From Hetaerina americana (lineage: Eukaryota; Arthropoda; Insecta; Odonata; Calopterygidae): a stretch of 64,000 bases of DNA. This document shows, one piece after another, positions 10,987-22,385 of the stretch. The position numbers and the translations under genes are program-made. The notes beneath the pieces were generated by a model. The model did no database searches and had not been told where the DNA came from. It saw only the letters and a program-made list of their open reading frames with translations. The stretch spans positions 193,501 through 257,500 of the forward strand of contig JAKTNV010000177.1 in assembly GCA_022747635.1 (NCBI GenBank), in the 5' to 3' direction. Numbering within the stretch: the stretch's first letter is position 1; every line of letters starts with the position of its first letter.

Positions 10987-11055
10987 ATATATATATATAT
11001 ATATATATAAATATACATATATATATATATTTATTTATATTTATATATATATACA
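10987..11055. repeat. TA/TTTA microsatellite
   Basis: TA array interrupted by AAATATACA and TTTATTTA units. Confidence 0.9.
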
Positions 11056-12170
11056 AACACACATAATGCTTTTTCTAATACCTTGGTCCTAGCCTGTAGT
11101 AGTAATTAGTTTAACTCGCAGAAACGACGAGATGTTTTCACCTCATGCATATCATGTACGGAAAACTAGATATCAGTAGAGGATGGCATTTGATACGGGA
11201 TAGAAAAATAACATTTTCCATAGGATAATACCAAAGTGATAGGTATATAATTTACACGAGGGTACACTTAGATATCTTCGGTGCAACACCAGTACTGGAG
11301 TACTTAACACGGACATTAAGTACTACTCAAATTTACCGAGGGGGAGAGAGGACTGATGGACACGTGAAATCACGGGTAAATGTTTGAATAATCAACTCGG
11401 AGAGAATTTTTCTAGAGATTGGCTTCTCCGCTTATCCTTCTTCTACTCTTCCCCTCGAGTATCGATTGCGCAGAGTCATCCAGCCCAGTGGAGACGAAAA
11501 GCAATTTCCACGGGTGCCCAGGTCATTCGCTGCTGCCTCCGCTACACGTCCATATGTGTTTGGACCTCTTTCTTGAAGCCGCCGGTCCATCCACCCTTTC
11601 CTTTCCTCATTCCACCTGCCCCCCACCCTCGCTTCCCCCTTCCACTTCTTCTCTTCCCATGGGCACAGCGGCTTTGTTGCAGCCTACCTTGCGCCCACTC
11701 AAAACTCTCCCTACCGGGATCCTTGATTAACCTTCGGTTCAATACTCCGGTACGAAAATTTACCTTATGATTAATTGTCGTTTCTAGATGTAGAAAGTGT
11801 ATTTCAGGAGTAAAATGATGAAAAATAGATCAAAGAATTGATTAGGTGAGCATACAGTAAAAACTGCCCACAGGCTGCGGCGCGACTCGGGGAGAAGATG
11901 TGAAATCACGTCAGGAAAGAAGTAATGAAATTATGATTGAAATTTGACATGCAAGAGATACCCATTTTCACTCAAAAAATCGACAAAATAAATAAGTAAA
12001 TAAAATCTTATTAATGTTGTAAAAATACCAAGGATACTATATATCTCTAGATAAATTTAGAATTTTTTGCAGTTTACCATGTAAGATTATGCGAAGGAAA
12101 AACTCAAAATTAGGCCGCTTCCATTTGAATCGATGACATGGGGGTGCTTAAATTAGTAGTAATAATAATC
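11056..12170. other. Unassigned; short hairpin near 11305-11340; C-rich patch 11560-11680
   Basis: A stem AGTACTTAA / TTAAGTACT with an 8-9 base loop lies near 11310. 11560-11680 is pyrimidine-rich; open frames across it on both strands reflect composition. No gene is supported. Confidence 0.4.
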
Positions 12171-12264
12171 TAGGTTATAATTTTTATGATGATAAATGCG
12201 AAACAGAGTGGTATTTCTAGGTTATAATTTTTACGCTGATAATTACCGGACAGACTGGTATTTC
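12171..12264 (+). repeat. Tandem duplication, 47 bp x 2
   Basis: Units at 12171-12217 and 12218-12264 both start TAGGTTATAATTTTTA and end GGTATTTC. They differ at several inner positions, so the duplication is not recent. No coding potential. Confidence 0.8.
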
Positions 12265-13771
12265 TGGACCGGAAATAAAACTAGTAACATTTCAGCAGCT
12301 TGTAGTTAGTAGTTGCTTCGCCTTAAAAGTTGTTGTTTGATCACCAAAGATAGATGATACCCAGATTGAAGGACAAGTTCTTGCGAATCTAAGATTTTAA
12401 ACTATTTGAATCCATAGTAAAGTTGACAAGGCGGATGATTGCAACTTGGTATCCCTTAAGTCGATTGAATTAAGTAATAGTTCCTCAAAATCAAAATAAA
12501 AGTGGAAGTCCTCTAAAAACAATATAAAATAATTCAAAGCCTGATATATTGTGAAATGTTACCTTTATTGGCTTCAGAATAGATGTATCAGTATTTGGAA
12601 ACTGTAGATGGACAATATATAAAGACTTGTAGTAGTTAGATATTTACCTCGAGTGAAGAGACTGCATAAAGAATTTTTTTACATCCTTGGTGGGAATTCG
12701 CTCAGTTTCTCCATACCTAACTTTACGTTCCGACGTCTATCTTATCCTTTTGAACCTAAGAAACTGATCTTAAGATTCGTGAAGCCCTAAAAAAAGAAGC
12801 ATCCAGGCATCGAGACTCCCCAGAACTTTCCTTTATCCTGGACTATGTTTCACAACCGTTTGGCAAAGTAGAGTGCAAAGGGGCCATAAAAACAGAATGG
12901 CGATCCTTTTATTGTTATATTTCATTCTTAAGTTCACGGTGCTTCTATATATGTAGAGGTTTTAGAGAAGACACTTTGAACAAAAAATATTTAAAGGGGA
13001 TGTAAATCAAAAAACGAGGGCGAAAAGGGAGGTAGAAAAAAAAAAGAAAAATAATTCCTCACTAGGAATTAAAAGTACATTAAAAATTAAGGTGTTAGAT
13101 TTCTTAAGAATAAGATAAGATAAGGGAACCTCGTTTTTGCATCTTGAAACCTCTTTTTCCTCCCCTGCTGCATTCAGCCGGAAACCTATTCAAACCACTA
13201 CCAGATTTTCAGCATCAACTTTGTGATAACTCATAAACACGAACAGATCTATGCAAACCTGTAACAGGTAACGTCTCAAAACGGTTTGAGCATTATACTC
13301 CGTTCCGTGAGATTTTCGGTCTGGCCTCTTTTAATATGTTATTTGAAAATTTGTAATGGTGGATGTAGCGCTTCTCTTCCTGTCAGATGTTCTTTCATCC
13401 TTACACAAATAGCACCTTTGCAAACTCCTGCAGCATCCCCCTCTACCATAGAACATTCCATTTTTTTTTAAATCTTAAGACGGATCTGTTTGGACACAAG
13501 GAGCTAAAGTTAGGATCGCACCCGTCTTATTGGTAAATAACTTTGCACAAAAATGGCTAGAACTTGATAGTTGATTGCTAGTGTTTTTCTCTCCTGTTTC
13601 GCATGGATTTTATGATGTTTCTAGGAGAATGACATGGTCGCCACATTTGCACTCTTAAGTTGATATGCGATGTATTTTGCTGTGATATATTACGCTTTCT
13701 TTTAAGAATCTAAATATCCATTAGTTAAAATCAAGAGTTGTTAATCAATGAAGCTCCATTTTCCTATGGCC
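12265..13771. other. Unassigned AT-rich DNA
   Basis: Ordinary AT-rich sequence with frequent stops. A 61-codon frame at 13286-13471 has no recognisable feature. Confidence 0.5.
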
Positions 13772-13988
13772 AAAATGTATAATTTCGGTAAAGAAATACT
13801 TAATTGTTCCACATATATTTTATTAAACACGACCTATGTTTCGACTTACAGTCATCATGAGGTAATTACTTTGTAGATCGAAACCTAGGTCGTGTTTTGT
13901 AAAATATGTGTGGAACAACTAAGTGTTTCTTTACCGAAATGAATCGCTTCCACAAAGTGACGCCTTAAACTATTCCATTAAAATGTAT
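13772..13988. mobile_element. PLE foldback insertion with 9-bp target-site duplication
   Basis: The direct repeat AAAATGTAT occurs at 13772-13780 and 13980-13988. Between them lie inverted arms 13781-13845 and 13877-13943, with a 31-base spacer. Each arm, read outward, has CGAAAC(A/C)TAGGTCGTGTTT, then TGTGGAACAA and TTTCTTTACCGAAAT. On the minus strand the spacer side reads CTCATGATGACTGTAAGTCG then AAAC, that is CTSATGA, a GACT/AGTC stem and GAAA: the hammerhead plan with the fifth core base changed. The right arm continues into GAATCGCTTCCACAAAGTGACG, also present at 38138-38212. This is a second PLE family, distinct from the GTGAGT type. Confidence 0.65.
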
Positions 13989-16385
13989 CACTTAATAGAT
14001 AGAGCATGAAGCATTCACCCCTTAATTACATAAACAGTTTGTTTTATAGGTAAACACAATGGAAATACAATTAGAAAAATTTTATCGATTAATGGAGAGA
14101 TTATCGAGTTTTCATCTGCATTTTAAGTATTTTCCTTTCATTATTGTTAAATCTAAACTAGTTATAATATTGCCCTTACATTGGGTTCATTAAATAATCA
14201 AACAAAAACCAGAAAATAAAATCAGGTACACTAACCAATACGAAAGCTTTAACAACATAGATATCAGCATCCCGGACTTCCCGAGTCACGTTCCCTCCTC
14301 CTACCCCCTTTCGCTGTCTCCGCTCCCCCCCCCCGCACTCTGACAACGGTGTGAATTTGCCCTCTTTCCGTCCCGCCAGATTTCTCCCGAATCCATTCTC
14401 TCCCCGCCTCACCCTTCTCGGATCCCCTCACTCAGCCTTCAAGTCTTCTGAGACCTTCAGCCTGAGACCATGTTGGGGTCCAAATAACGCTTCGTAAGAT
14501 TTAACTATTTAAAATTCCAACCAACTCGACTGACCGCGTCAACAGATGAATGAGAGATTTCAATCGATTGCCCCGAAAAGAGTTTTAATTAAATATTTCC
14601 TCGCCATTCAACTGATTTATTTGATTGTTTACGAATTTTAGAACTGTCACCACTATCAATGGCCAGAAATCCGGTGACAATGGAATTAATTTAATCTATT
14701 AATGAACCTAACGGATATTCGACAGAGAATATTATAGACACTTGTAGGGTAAAAAAATACTTTTCTCCTTACAATTCAAAAATATAAAGATCTGATGATT
14801 TCATTTAATTGGAATTGTGTTGGCAGTTTATAATATCATGTAATCTGCATCAATAATTTATCCGATTCATCACAATCGACTTGATTTTTCCGGTTGAAGA
14901 ATGATCGCTTGATAATCGAAGTTCTGCCATTGGAGCAACGTCTCGAAAATGGGTGTCTAGTTCTACACCCCTGGGCGGAAGTTGCAAATCGGGCGGGACA
15001 TGACATGTATTTAGCCGTCGGTACTCGACGGATCCTGAAGACCTACATTATTTGAGTGAAGGCATATCCCAACTTCACCAACAAATCTTTACTTCCGCCC
15101 CACATACAACAACTGCGTTTCACCAATTTTCCCTAATGAGCTCAACCTACATTTGGGACATTTTGTCTGGAGCATTGAGGTTCTATGCAATTTCGCCAAT
15201 GCCATAAAAAGACTCGTTTAAATTTTGACAATAAATGAATTCAGTGAACGATTCATAATATTCTACATTATTTGTAGCTGTCGGAAATGCCACGCAAGAG
15301 CTGTTCATTTTCAATGTATCAACACCAAAATTTACCAGAAAGCCTCAGCAACCTACATAATTTGCTTACGGTTTATACTGGAACTAGCAATCCGGACAAG
15401 AAATACCTACCGCTGCTTATCTTTTAACTAATAAAAAGAGTAATAATAATCAGTTAAGATTTGTTGCTAATGTTGAGCATACAACAGACACAAAATAACA
15501 AAGAATTCCAATTTCAAGCTACCAATTATAAATCTCATGATTTTTAAAATAAATTATGTGTCATCAATCCATCAAATTATATGTGTGCATAGAACTGTAT
15601 ATCTATAAATAAATGTCAAGAAGGATACATACAAAATATCTTTCTCCCTTTTTAACTGCGTGGGTTCACAATTTTCTATCAATAGGTATGTACTCAGTAT
15701 TCATAAAAATTAACACCCATCCGATTTTATTACGCTGGGAATTTTTATCCACAATTATCAGAACATTAACATTTTTCCGTTTAGTAATAATTTCCGTTTA
15801 ATGTCTCTCTGTGGACGTGGATGCATTGTGAACATTGCCATAATTTCGGAAATATACAAATAAATAAATCATCCTACCCTTCAATGATTGCGGGGAATGA
15901 TTAAAGTGGTGGCACTAGGCTTAAGCCTTCGGCCGCATTAATCCCTTGAGATTCTCCGACACAATTAAATTCATCTATTTTAATATGCTATATAATTCCA
16001 TCGTCGAAAATTAGTGTAAAGAGGTAGGTTTTTTTAAATTCAATTCTTCCCGGCCAAATGTTTTCTTCGGAAATGACGGCACACTATAACTGCGGCTCTT
16101 TCAAATACCGTTATCTTTTTGTGTCTCAACATTCCTCTCTATATGTCTACCGTCGCCATTTCACCCTTTTGACTGAAGTACCCCATCTACTCCAACAACC
16201 GTAGGAGTACTCCTCTCACGCCCAGATACACACGGTCACACATGTCGATTTTTTTGTCTTCGAGTTGCGAGGCGGAGGGGCTTCTTGGAAAAAAAAATAA
16301 TCTTTTCTTTCCTCCTTGCTATTCTTGAAGGTTCGTCGCCCCTTTTTTATACAAAGGATGAAAAAAACCTTTTAATTCGAAACCA
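13989..16385. other. Unassigned; C-rich patch 14280-14420
   Basis: AT-rich apart from a C/T-rich, CpG-containing patch at 14280-14420. No exon or element recognised. Confidence 0.45.
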
Positions 16386-16790
16386 CCCAACTCACCTCAC
16401 CTCTCCATCTCTCTCTCTCTCTATTTCACCCCTTTCTACGCCTTCTCCTCCTCGATATAGAGATAGCGCTCAAGAGATCTCAATTGAGACGACGCAGGAA
16501 AATCTCTTCTCTCGCTCTCTCTCCCTCTCTCTCTCACACACACACATACACTCTCTTTTTTCCTTTATATCCTGCTCTCTCTCTCTTTCCCCCACTCTTT
16601 ATCATGCTATCTTTTTCTCCATTATTTTCTTCTTCTGCTCCCAATCCCGACTCCCACGAGCCCGTCTATCAGTCAATCAATCCATACCACCACATCGCCA
16701 CACATTCACACACGCACACAAGCTCTTCCCTCCCTTTTCCCTCCACCCCTCCTTTCCTTTCTCCCCCCCTCCCCCAATCCCTCTTTAACC
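16386..16790. repeat. Pyrimidine-rich low-complexity tract, (CT)n and CTCC-like
   Basis: Long CTCTCT runs with (CA)n and TCCC patches. The open plus-strand frames of 122-167 codons here are serine-, leucine- and proline-rich products of composition, not supported genes. Confidence 0.85.
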
Positions 16791-19349
16791 CGCAATCTCG
16801 CTATCTTGCTAGCGCCATCTATGCAGTTAACGTGGAAATTCAATACGGCTGACTGAGAGTAGAGGTGTCGGCAAGGTGGGCGAGGATGGAGGATGGAGAG
16901 AAGAAAGAGGCGGTGGAATGGAAGAGAGGAATCTCGACACCTTTTCAACGGCCAAACTAACTCGGGGCATCGTCCCATTGGAATCCTTGCGGAAGTTTTC
17001 TTTTGAAGTTACCTCTACGAAGAGAGTTCAGCGAATGATTTGGGTTTGAAGGAGTGAGAGAATTAGGAGAGTTAGAGAGATGAAAAGAAGATGAGGACTG
17101 GGCGATATTGATGAAAAATCGGCACAAATATATCAAATGAAAATTTTTAAATACATGTGTCCCGATAAACTATGCAAGGGAAATTATACTCGCAAGTGAG
17201 CATACGCATTCATTTAATTTGTGCTTGTAAGGACGTGTGGTCAGCCGAGAATGACAAGGTGGAGTAGATGAGGTGGTGTTTCGTTTTGGAGAAAAGGAGG
17301 CCGAAACGAGGGGACAAGAGAGAGAGGAGGGCGCCGATTGCGAGAAAGACAAGAGTAAGAAAAAGGTTCACAGATACAATGTGAGTTCGCTCATTCCTCA
17401 ATCACTGACACCCATCTACCTGTGCCTCCCCCACATCTATTCACACCTTGTCTCCCCTGCTAGCTCTCTCACGACCCACCCACCCAATTCGCTCCTGCCC
17501 GGCCAATTTCATCCTTTACTCATGCGTCCCTACTTCTAACTTCATTGGCAGCAACTTCTCTTTGACTCATATTCCCACGTTAAAACTTCCACACATGTGT
17601 CCCTCCAACACATATTCTTTGTGAGGATTTCCAATTATAGATCTAATCAAATCACGATCCTACTAACACTCTTTTCGAAGAAATTGCTCTTTTAATAAAA
17701 GATCTCGACGTCGTACTATGGAGCTACCAGGTTCTAGATTGGTTAGACCTTACGAAACCAGTTCAAAATCAGACCAAATGCGAATGGCAGTTTCTCAAGA
17801 CTGGAATTTCCTGAGTACCATACAGAGTTCTTAGGGAATGCAGTATCGAAACTATGCAAAGAGCAAAAAAATATAGGATAACTTAATTTCAAAACGAAAA
17901 GTATTGATCAGTATGTTTCTATGTGAGGTAAACACGAATACTGTATGCCGCCAGTGGTAAAACATTTGTGGAAAAAGAAGTGATCGCTTATCATCGTTAT
18001 TCCACGAGAAGTACTATTTCAATGAGAGAAATTTCTTTCTTCGTATAAATGGTGAATCCTTCTCAGTGCTGCTAATATATAATCTATTGGGTTTTAAAAC
18101 GAAGTAAATATGAAATCATCACAAGAAAAATCACAAGCGGTAATCTATTGCATTTATAATCTGCATTGTAGTCATAAGATATCAAGTCTGAATACACATT
18201 AAATAATGCCAATCCATTCTTTTTAATTGGAATTATTCACTTTAATTAACACATCTTTCTATTACATCCAGTCAGTGCCATTGGCCCTAGAGTAAAGTTG
18301 CATTCTCCACAACCCTCATGTACGGGAGCAATAGGGTCTGAATTGCTCATCGTACTAAACTGAGCATTTTGGATAAAATGGACCAGACCACAAATTTAAC
18401 AGAGATGAGTTTTTAACCACACAATGACTGAACAAGAAGTTATACGCTGTCAGCAGAGAAGTATAACATTCTCGGATTTTCAACTTTGCTATTCATAACA
18501 AATGAATTGCAAAGCACATTGTAGCAAAATATATTTTTGAACATTATAAAAATATATTTCATAAGATATTACTTTACGTCGGCAATCTGTTTAATTAATA
18601 GTGTAAAATAATATTACAATTAGGTAATCATATCTCCTTGCTGTATGTAAAAGTCTCTTTAATCGCAAATCAAAAAAAAACTCAATTCCCTCGGCATGAT
18701 TTTCACCAAAAAAATTAAATGAATCGTGTTTATACTCAATCAAGGAAACATTGAGCAATATAAGCACCTGATCTGGCACTCAATAAAGAAAACAGATGAA
18801 TATCGCGTAGTACAACAGGTACGTAAGCCACTTATGCCAAAAAAATTTCATCGTCGGCCAACTCACGTGAGGAATTAATGGCAGTTAGGACTCTAAGGTT
18901 ATTTGGAGAAAGATCTGATATTTCCGTTTTTTATACTCCACGCCATTTTTTATGACGTCCTCTTATTGGCACCAGCGTCTCTCTCTCTCTCTTTCTTTCT
19001 CTGATCCTCACGGATGCCCCAAACGAAGAAATGATGCAGCTGTAGGTATCGAAAGATGAGAAAAACTCAAAAGGAGCCCCCCAAGGCATGTAGTAATTGG
19101 TCGGAGTAAGTATTTACTCCAAATGAAAACGGTCGAAAAACGCGAAGTGTTTTCCCGAGGCAAGGCAAAACTGACCAATTCAAAACTCTCACTATAAGGT
19201 CCAATTTTTTTTAACACTTTTCTTTCCAATTTCCCGAAAAATAGTAAAGGAAAAATTGAGAAGAAGACGGGGATAGAGTGTGAGGTAGTTTGGTTGGAGG
19301 AAAACATCGTAGCTCCCTTCATTCTTTTCCGTCGACCGTGAAATTATGA
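16791..19349. other. Unassigned; mixed purine-rich and AT-rich
   Basis: 16860-17110 and 17260-17370 are purine-rich on the plus strand; a (CT)n stretch lies at 18978-19000. Nothing else recognised. Confidence 0.45.
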
Positions 19350-19960
19350 AGTGCAAGTTATTCGCCGCTCTTTCCGAAGAGGGTTGGTGGGTGGGAGACG
19401 GAAGATAAGAGAATCATTGAGGATGTGCGGGATGAGATAAGACGGCGGTGAGGGATAAGTGGGAGGAGCCGGAAACTGTGTTTCTTTAAACGGTTCAAAT
19501 TGAGAGGGAATTTAGAGAACGGCGGCCGCACAGCGCCATGCTAAAGAAAAGGAGCCAATGGTGATTGCGGTTGGAGGGAAAGAGGGCGAATATGAAGCCG
19601 GGAGAAACAGAAATAGGAGAGAGGATAGAGGAGAGAGAGAGAGATGCGTGTCGGTAAGAAACAAATAGGTGGAGTGGAAGGAAGGATAAGAACGCTTGCG
19701 TGAGGAAGCGAATTTTTTCATTTTCTTCCTCGTGAAATGATGGGCCGAAGGAGATGTTTAGGATGGAGGTAATGTGGAAGGAAATGAGGCACGTAAATGG
19801 AAGTGAATGAAGTCCAAAGAAGTGAATGACGAATGAAAACATCAAGGAAATAATAAAATGAATGGTATACTCTAAGATAAAATGCGGCAGTTTAAGGAAT
19901 CGGCTTAAAATCAAAATGATAGAAAGAAGAGGAAGGAATGGAGGAACGGAGTATTCTTGA
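19350..19960. repeat. Purine-rich (GA-rich) tract
   Basis: GGA, GAGA and GAAG dominate the plus strand. The opposite strand is stop-poor as a result and gives a 219-codon frame (20154-19495) rich in S, F, L and P without domain signature. I treat it as compositional. Confidence 0.75.
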
Positions 19961-21138
19961 ATGAAACACCTTAACTCGTTTGTTATGCCAAATTTCCCTG
20001 GTTTGAGGCTGCGAAAGTGGAATAAGTAATCGATTTCACGCTCTCTATTAAATTGGAAATGGAAATAAAAGGTAGATACTGCTTTTAAAAGAGAATTATC
20101 ATATGAAATATAAATAAAAAAAACTGGAATCCTGAAGTTGAAATTACATATCAACTCTAAACCACTGGCCTAACCTAAAAATACTAATATTTCCCTTCTA
20201 TTTCACGATGAAGCAATATCAACAAGTTTGGCAATTCATATTTCATTTATTGGTAAGATTCCTTCATGAATATATGTAAACTTTTTCTGATCCAGAGAAG
20301 ATAACAAAAAGTAATATTTAGAGAAGAAAATTAAAGAATTTATTCCATTGGTATACTCCATACTTATTCGGTTGATAAAAATGAAGTTATTTTATTCTTT
20401 CCTAAAATAAACTCTTACGACATGCAGTTAGATAGTCGTTTTATAGTAATCAGAGGGGAGACATTGAGAGAGATAGTAGTTGAGTGGTGGATAAAGATTT
20501 CAATGGGAAAAAAATGAGAGACGACAAGAACATAAGTGAGAACATAAAGGATCGTGAGAAGGGATGCCAGGAGAGAAAGAAGCAGGCGAGTGCCAAAAAA
20601 AGAGAGCAAATATTAAGCATATCATTTCACGGTAGATATTTTGGGTCAATACCAAAACACTTTTATTTTTTCAAATTAGGCGCTTAGCTCACGACAAAAT
20701 TCCGTTGGAGTTGAGTAGGTAGTGTCACTCTGCCTTAGACTCGTTCCGCTGAGTAAACAAAGGTAACAGAATTACTGGAATGACTTTTAAATTTAATTTA
20801 TTTGGAGGCTACATACAAATGACGCAACCGATAGAAAATCATCCCAGTGCTCCCATTTCTTTTTGATTGGTGTTCAAAGGGATTACAAAACTATTAAAAA
20901 AATATAATTTCCCTCGAGTAAATTAATTTCCGGACCCTTTCATTTCTTTGAACTACATTTATGTCTGCGTAATTTATTCTACAGTCAATACGCACGACTA
21001 GAATTTCCTAGGACTACAACAAAAAAGTCATATTTAAATATTCTGAGATGAGTATCTTAGGCTTAATGTCACTAAATGGGTTGGATTAGTTAGATTGTTA
21101 AGCCTTTTTATTTGAGAATGCTGTCTTCTTATGAGCGA
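19961..21138. other. Unassigned AT-rich DNA
   Basis: No supported feature. Confidence 0.5.
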
Positions 21139-21190
21139 TTATATATATAATAAATAAATAAAAAATAATATATATATATATATATATGAA
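21139..21190. repeat. (TA)n with TAAA units
   Basis: Short TA arrays flanking AATAAATAAATAAAA. Probably a decayed microsatellite. Confidence 0.85.
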
Positions 21191-22127
21191 TAAATAAAAT
21201 CATCCCAGATTATTTGCATAAATATATATTGTCCCTCTCAATGGAAATTAATACATGAAATGATTTATTTTGCCCAGATTAAAGAAATGTGAAACTTATT
21301 AAAAACAAACCGCCGTAAAACAGGAGACAGATAATGGAAGTGCTCTTCAGGGCTTCAGTAGTTGACGTGAAGAAACAATCTGCTTACTTCATGCATAATT
21401 ATTCATACTTTGTGATTTCCAAGACAACAGCTTAATAAAACACGTAACTAGTTTAAAGGAAGAGTTAAGTAAAAAATTTTATGATTAATGATTACTGACA
21501 AATAATTCTATATATGTGGTATATTTAGTTGAGGCATATTTTCTTTACAATGGCCCTCATGTATGCAAAATGCACTTACTTGTGATAATTTTATCTAAAA
21601 AGACGAGAGGTTAAAATGACTTTAAAATCAGCACATAATTTTATCGAATCTAAATTTTTGAACGAATCTCACTTTTCTGCAGTCAAAAAATATATTATGA
21701 ATTTTTTTCATTATTACTTAACCTAACTATGTGTTATCCCGATGTGTTTAAAGATAGAAAAAGTTAATACCCAGATATATTCCATATTTTCTCCATCATC
21801 TCAACTTCCACGTTCAATTCCCGGAAACCGTTTCGCGTGCACAAAAGAGGCTCACTCTTTTAGAAGTCCTCTTTGAAGAGGACTGTTTGAAGCATGAATG
21901 AAAGAATGGATGTGTAGACGAGGCCGTACCTTGTTTTTACTCACGCGCATCTCGTGTCTAAGACGAGAGGAAGTTGGAAAAATTAAATACCAGTTTTGGC
22001 GAGCTATTTTGCACAAGGGAGGGGATGAGAGAATGTGTATGGGCGAGGGAAGGGGAGGGAAGCGCGGCACAATGGGGAAGGTAACTGACAAAAGGAGAGG
22101 AGTTAAGTATGAGGGGAATTAGATTTT
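21191..22127. other. Unassigned; purine-rich from about 21960
   Basis: 21850-22110 carries overlapping open frames on both strands with no domain; composition explains them. Confidence 0.45.
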
Positions 22128-22385
22128 TATTTGGTAGTCCTCCGTTTAAGGTAGGTTTTGGATACACACAGAATGAACACACCTACATATCATAGACTTG
22201 CCCAGTAAGACACACACTTGATACCTCACCGTACAAAAACCCTACATGCCGTTCGCCAAGCCAACTCTCTTAACCCCCAATACCTCATTTCTCACCTTAA
22301 CTCTTTCGCACTTTTCAGTACCCTACCCTTCCTGCCTTCTTTGGATTCCCTCCAACAACTCTCCTCCCCACCATGGTATCGGATC
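22128..22385 (-). mobile_element. LINE family A fragment 3: 3' end
   Basis: On the minus strand, 22385-22325 matches family A fragment 6: CCATGGTGGGGAGGAGAGTT and then GGAATCCAAAGAAGG, compared with CATGGTGGGGGAGGG and AAATCCAAAGAAGG at 42318-42364. The minus-strand terminus, CCTACCTTAAACGGAGGACT then ACCAAAT (22158-22128), is shared with fragment 4 (25300-25268). So this is the 3' end of the family, largely non-coding here. It is 5'-truncated, as normal for LINEs. Confidence 0.65.

Noticed and set aside
19495..20154. 219-codon minus-strand open frame
   Set aside because: Lies largely opposite a GA-rich tract that suppresses stops; product rich in S/F/L/P/H without domains.
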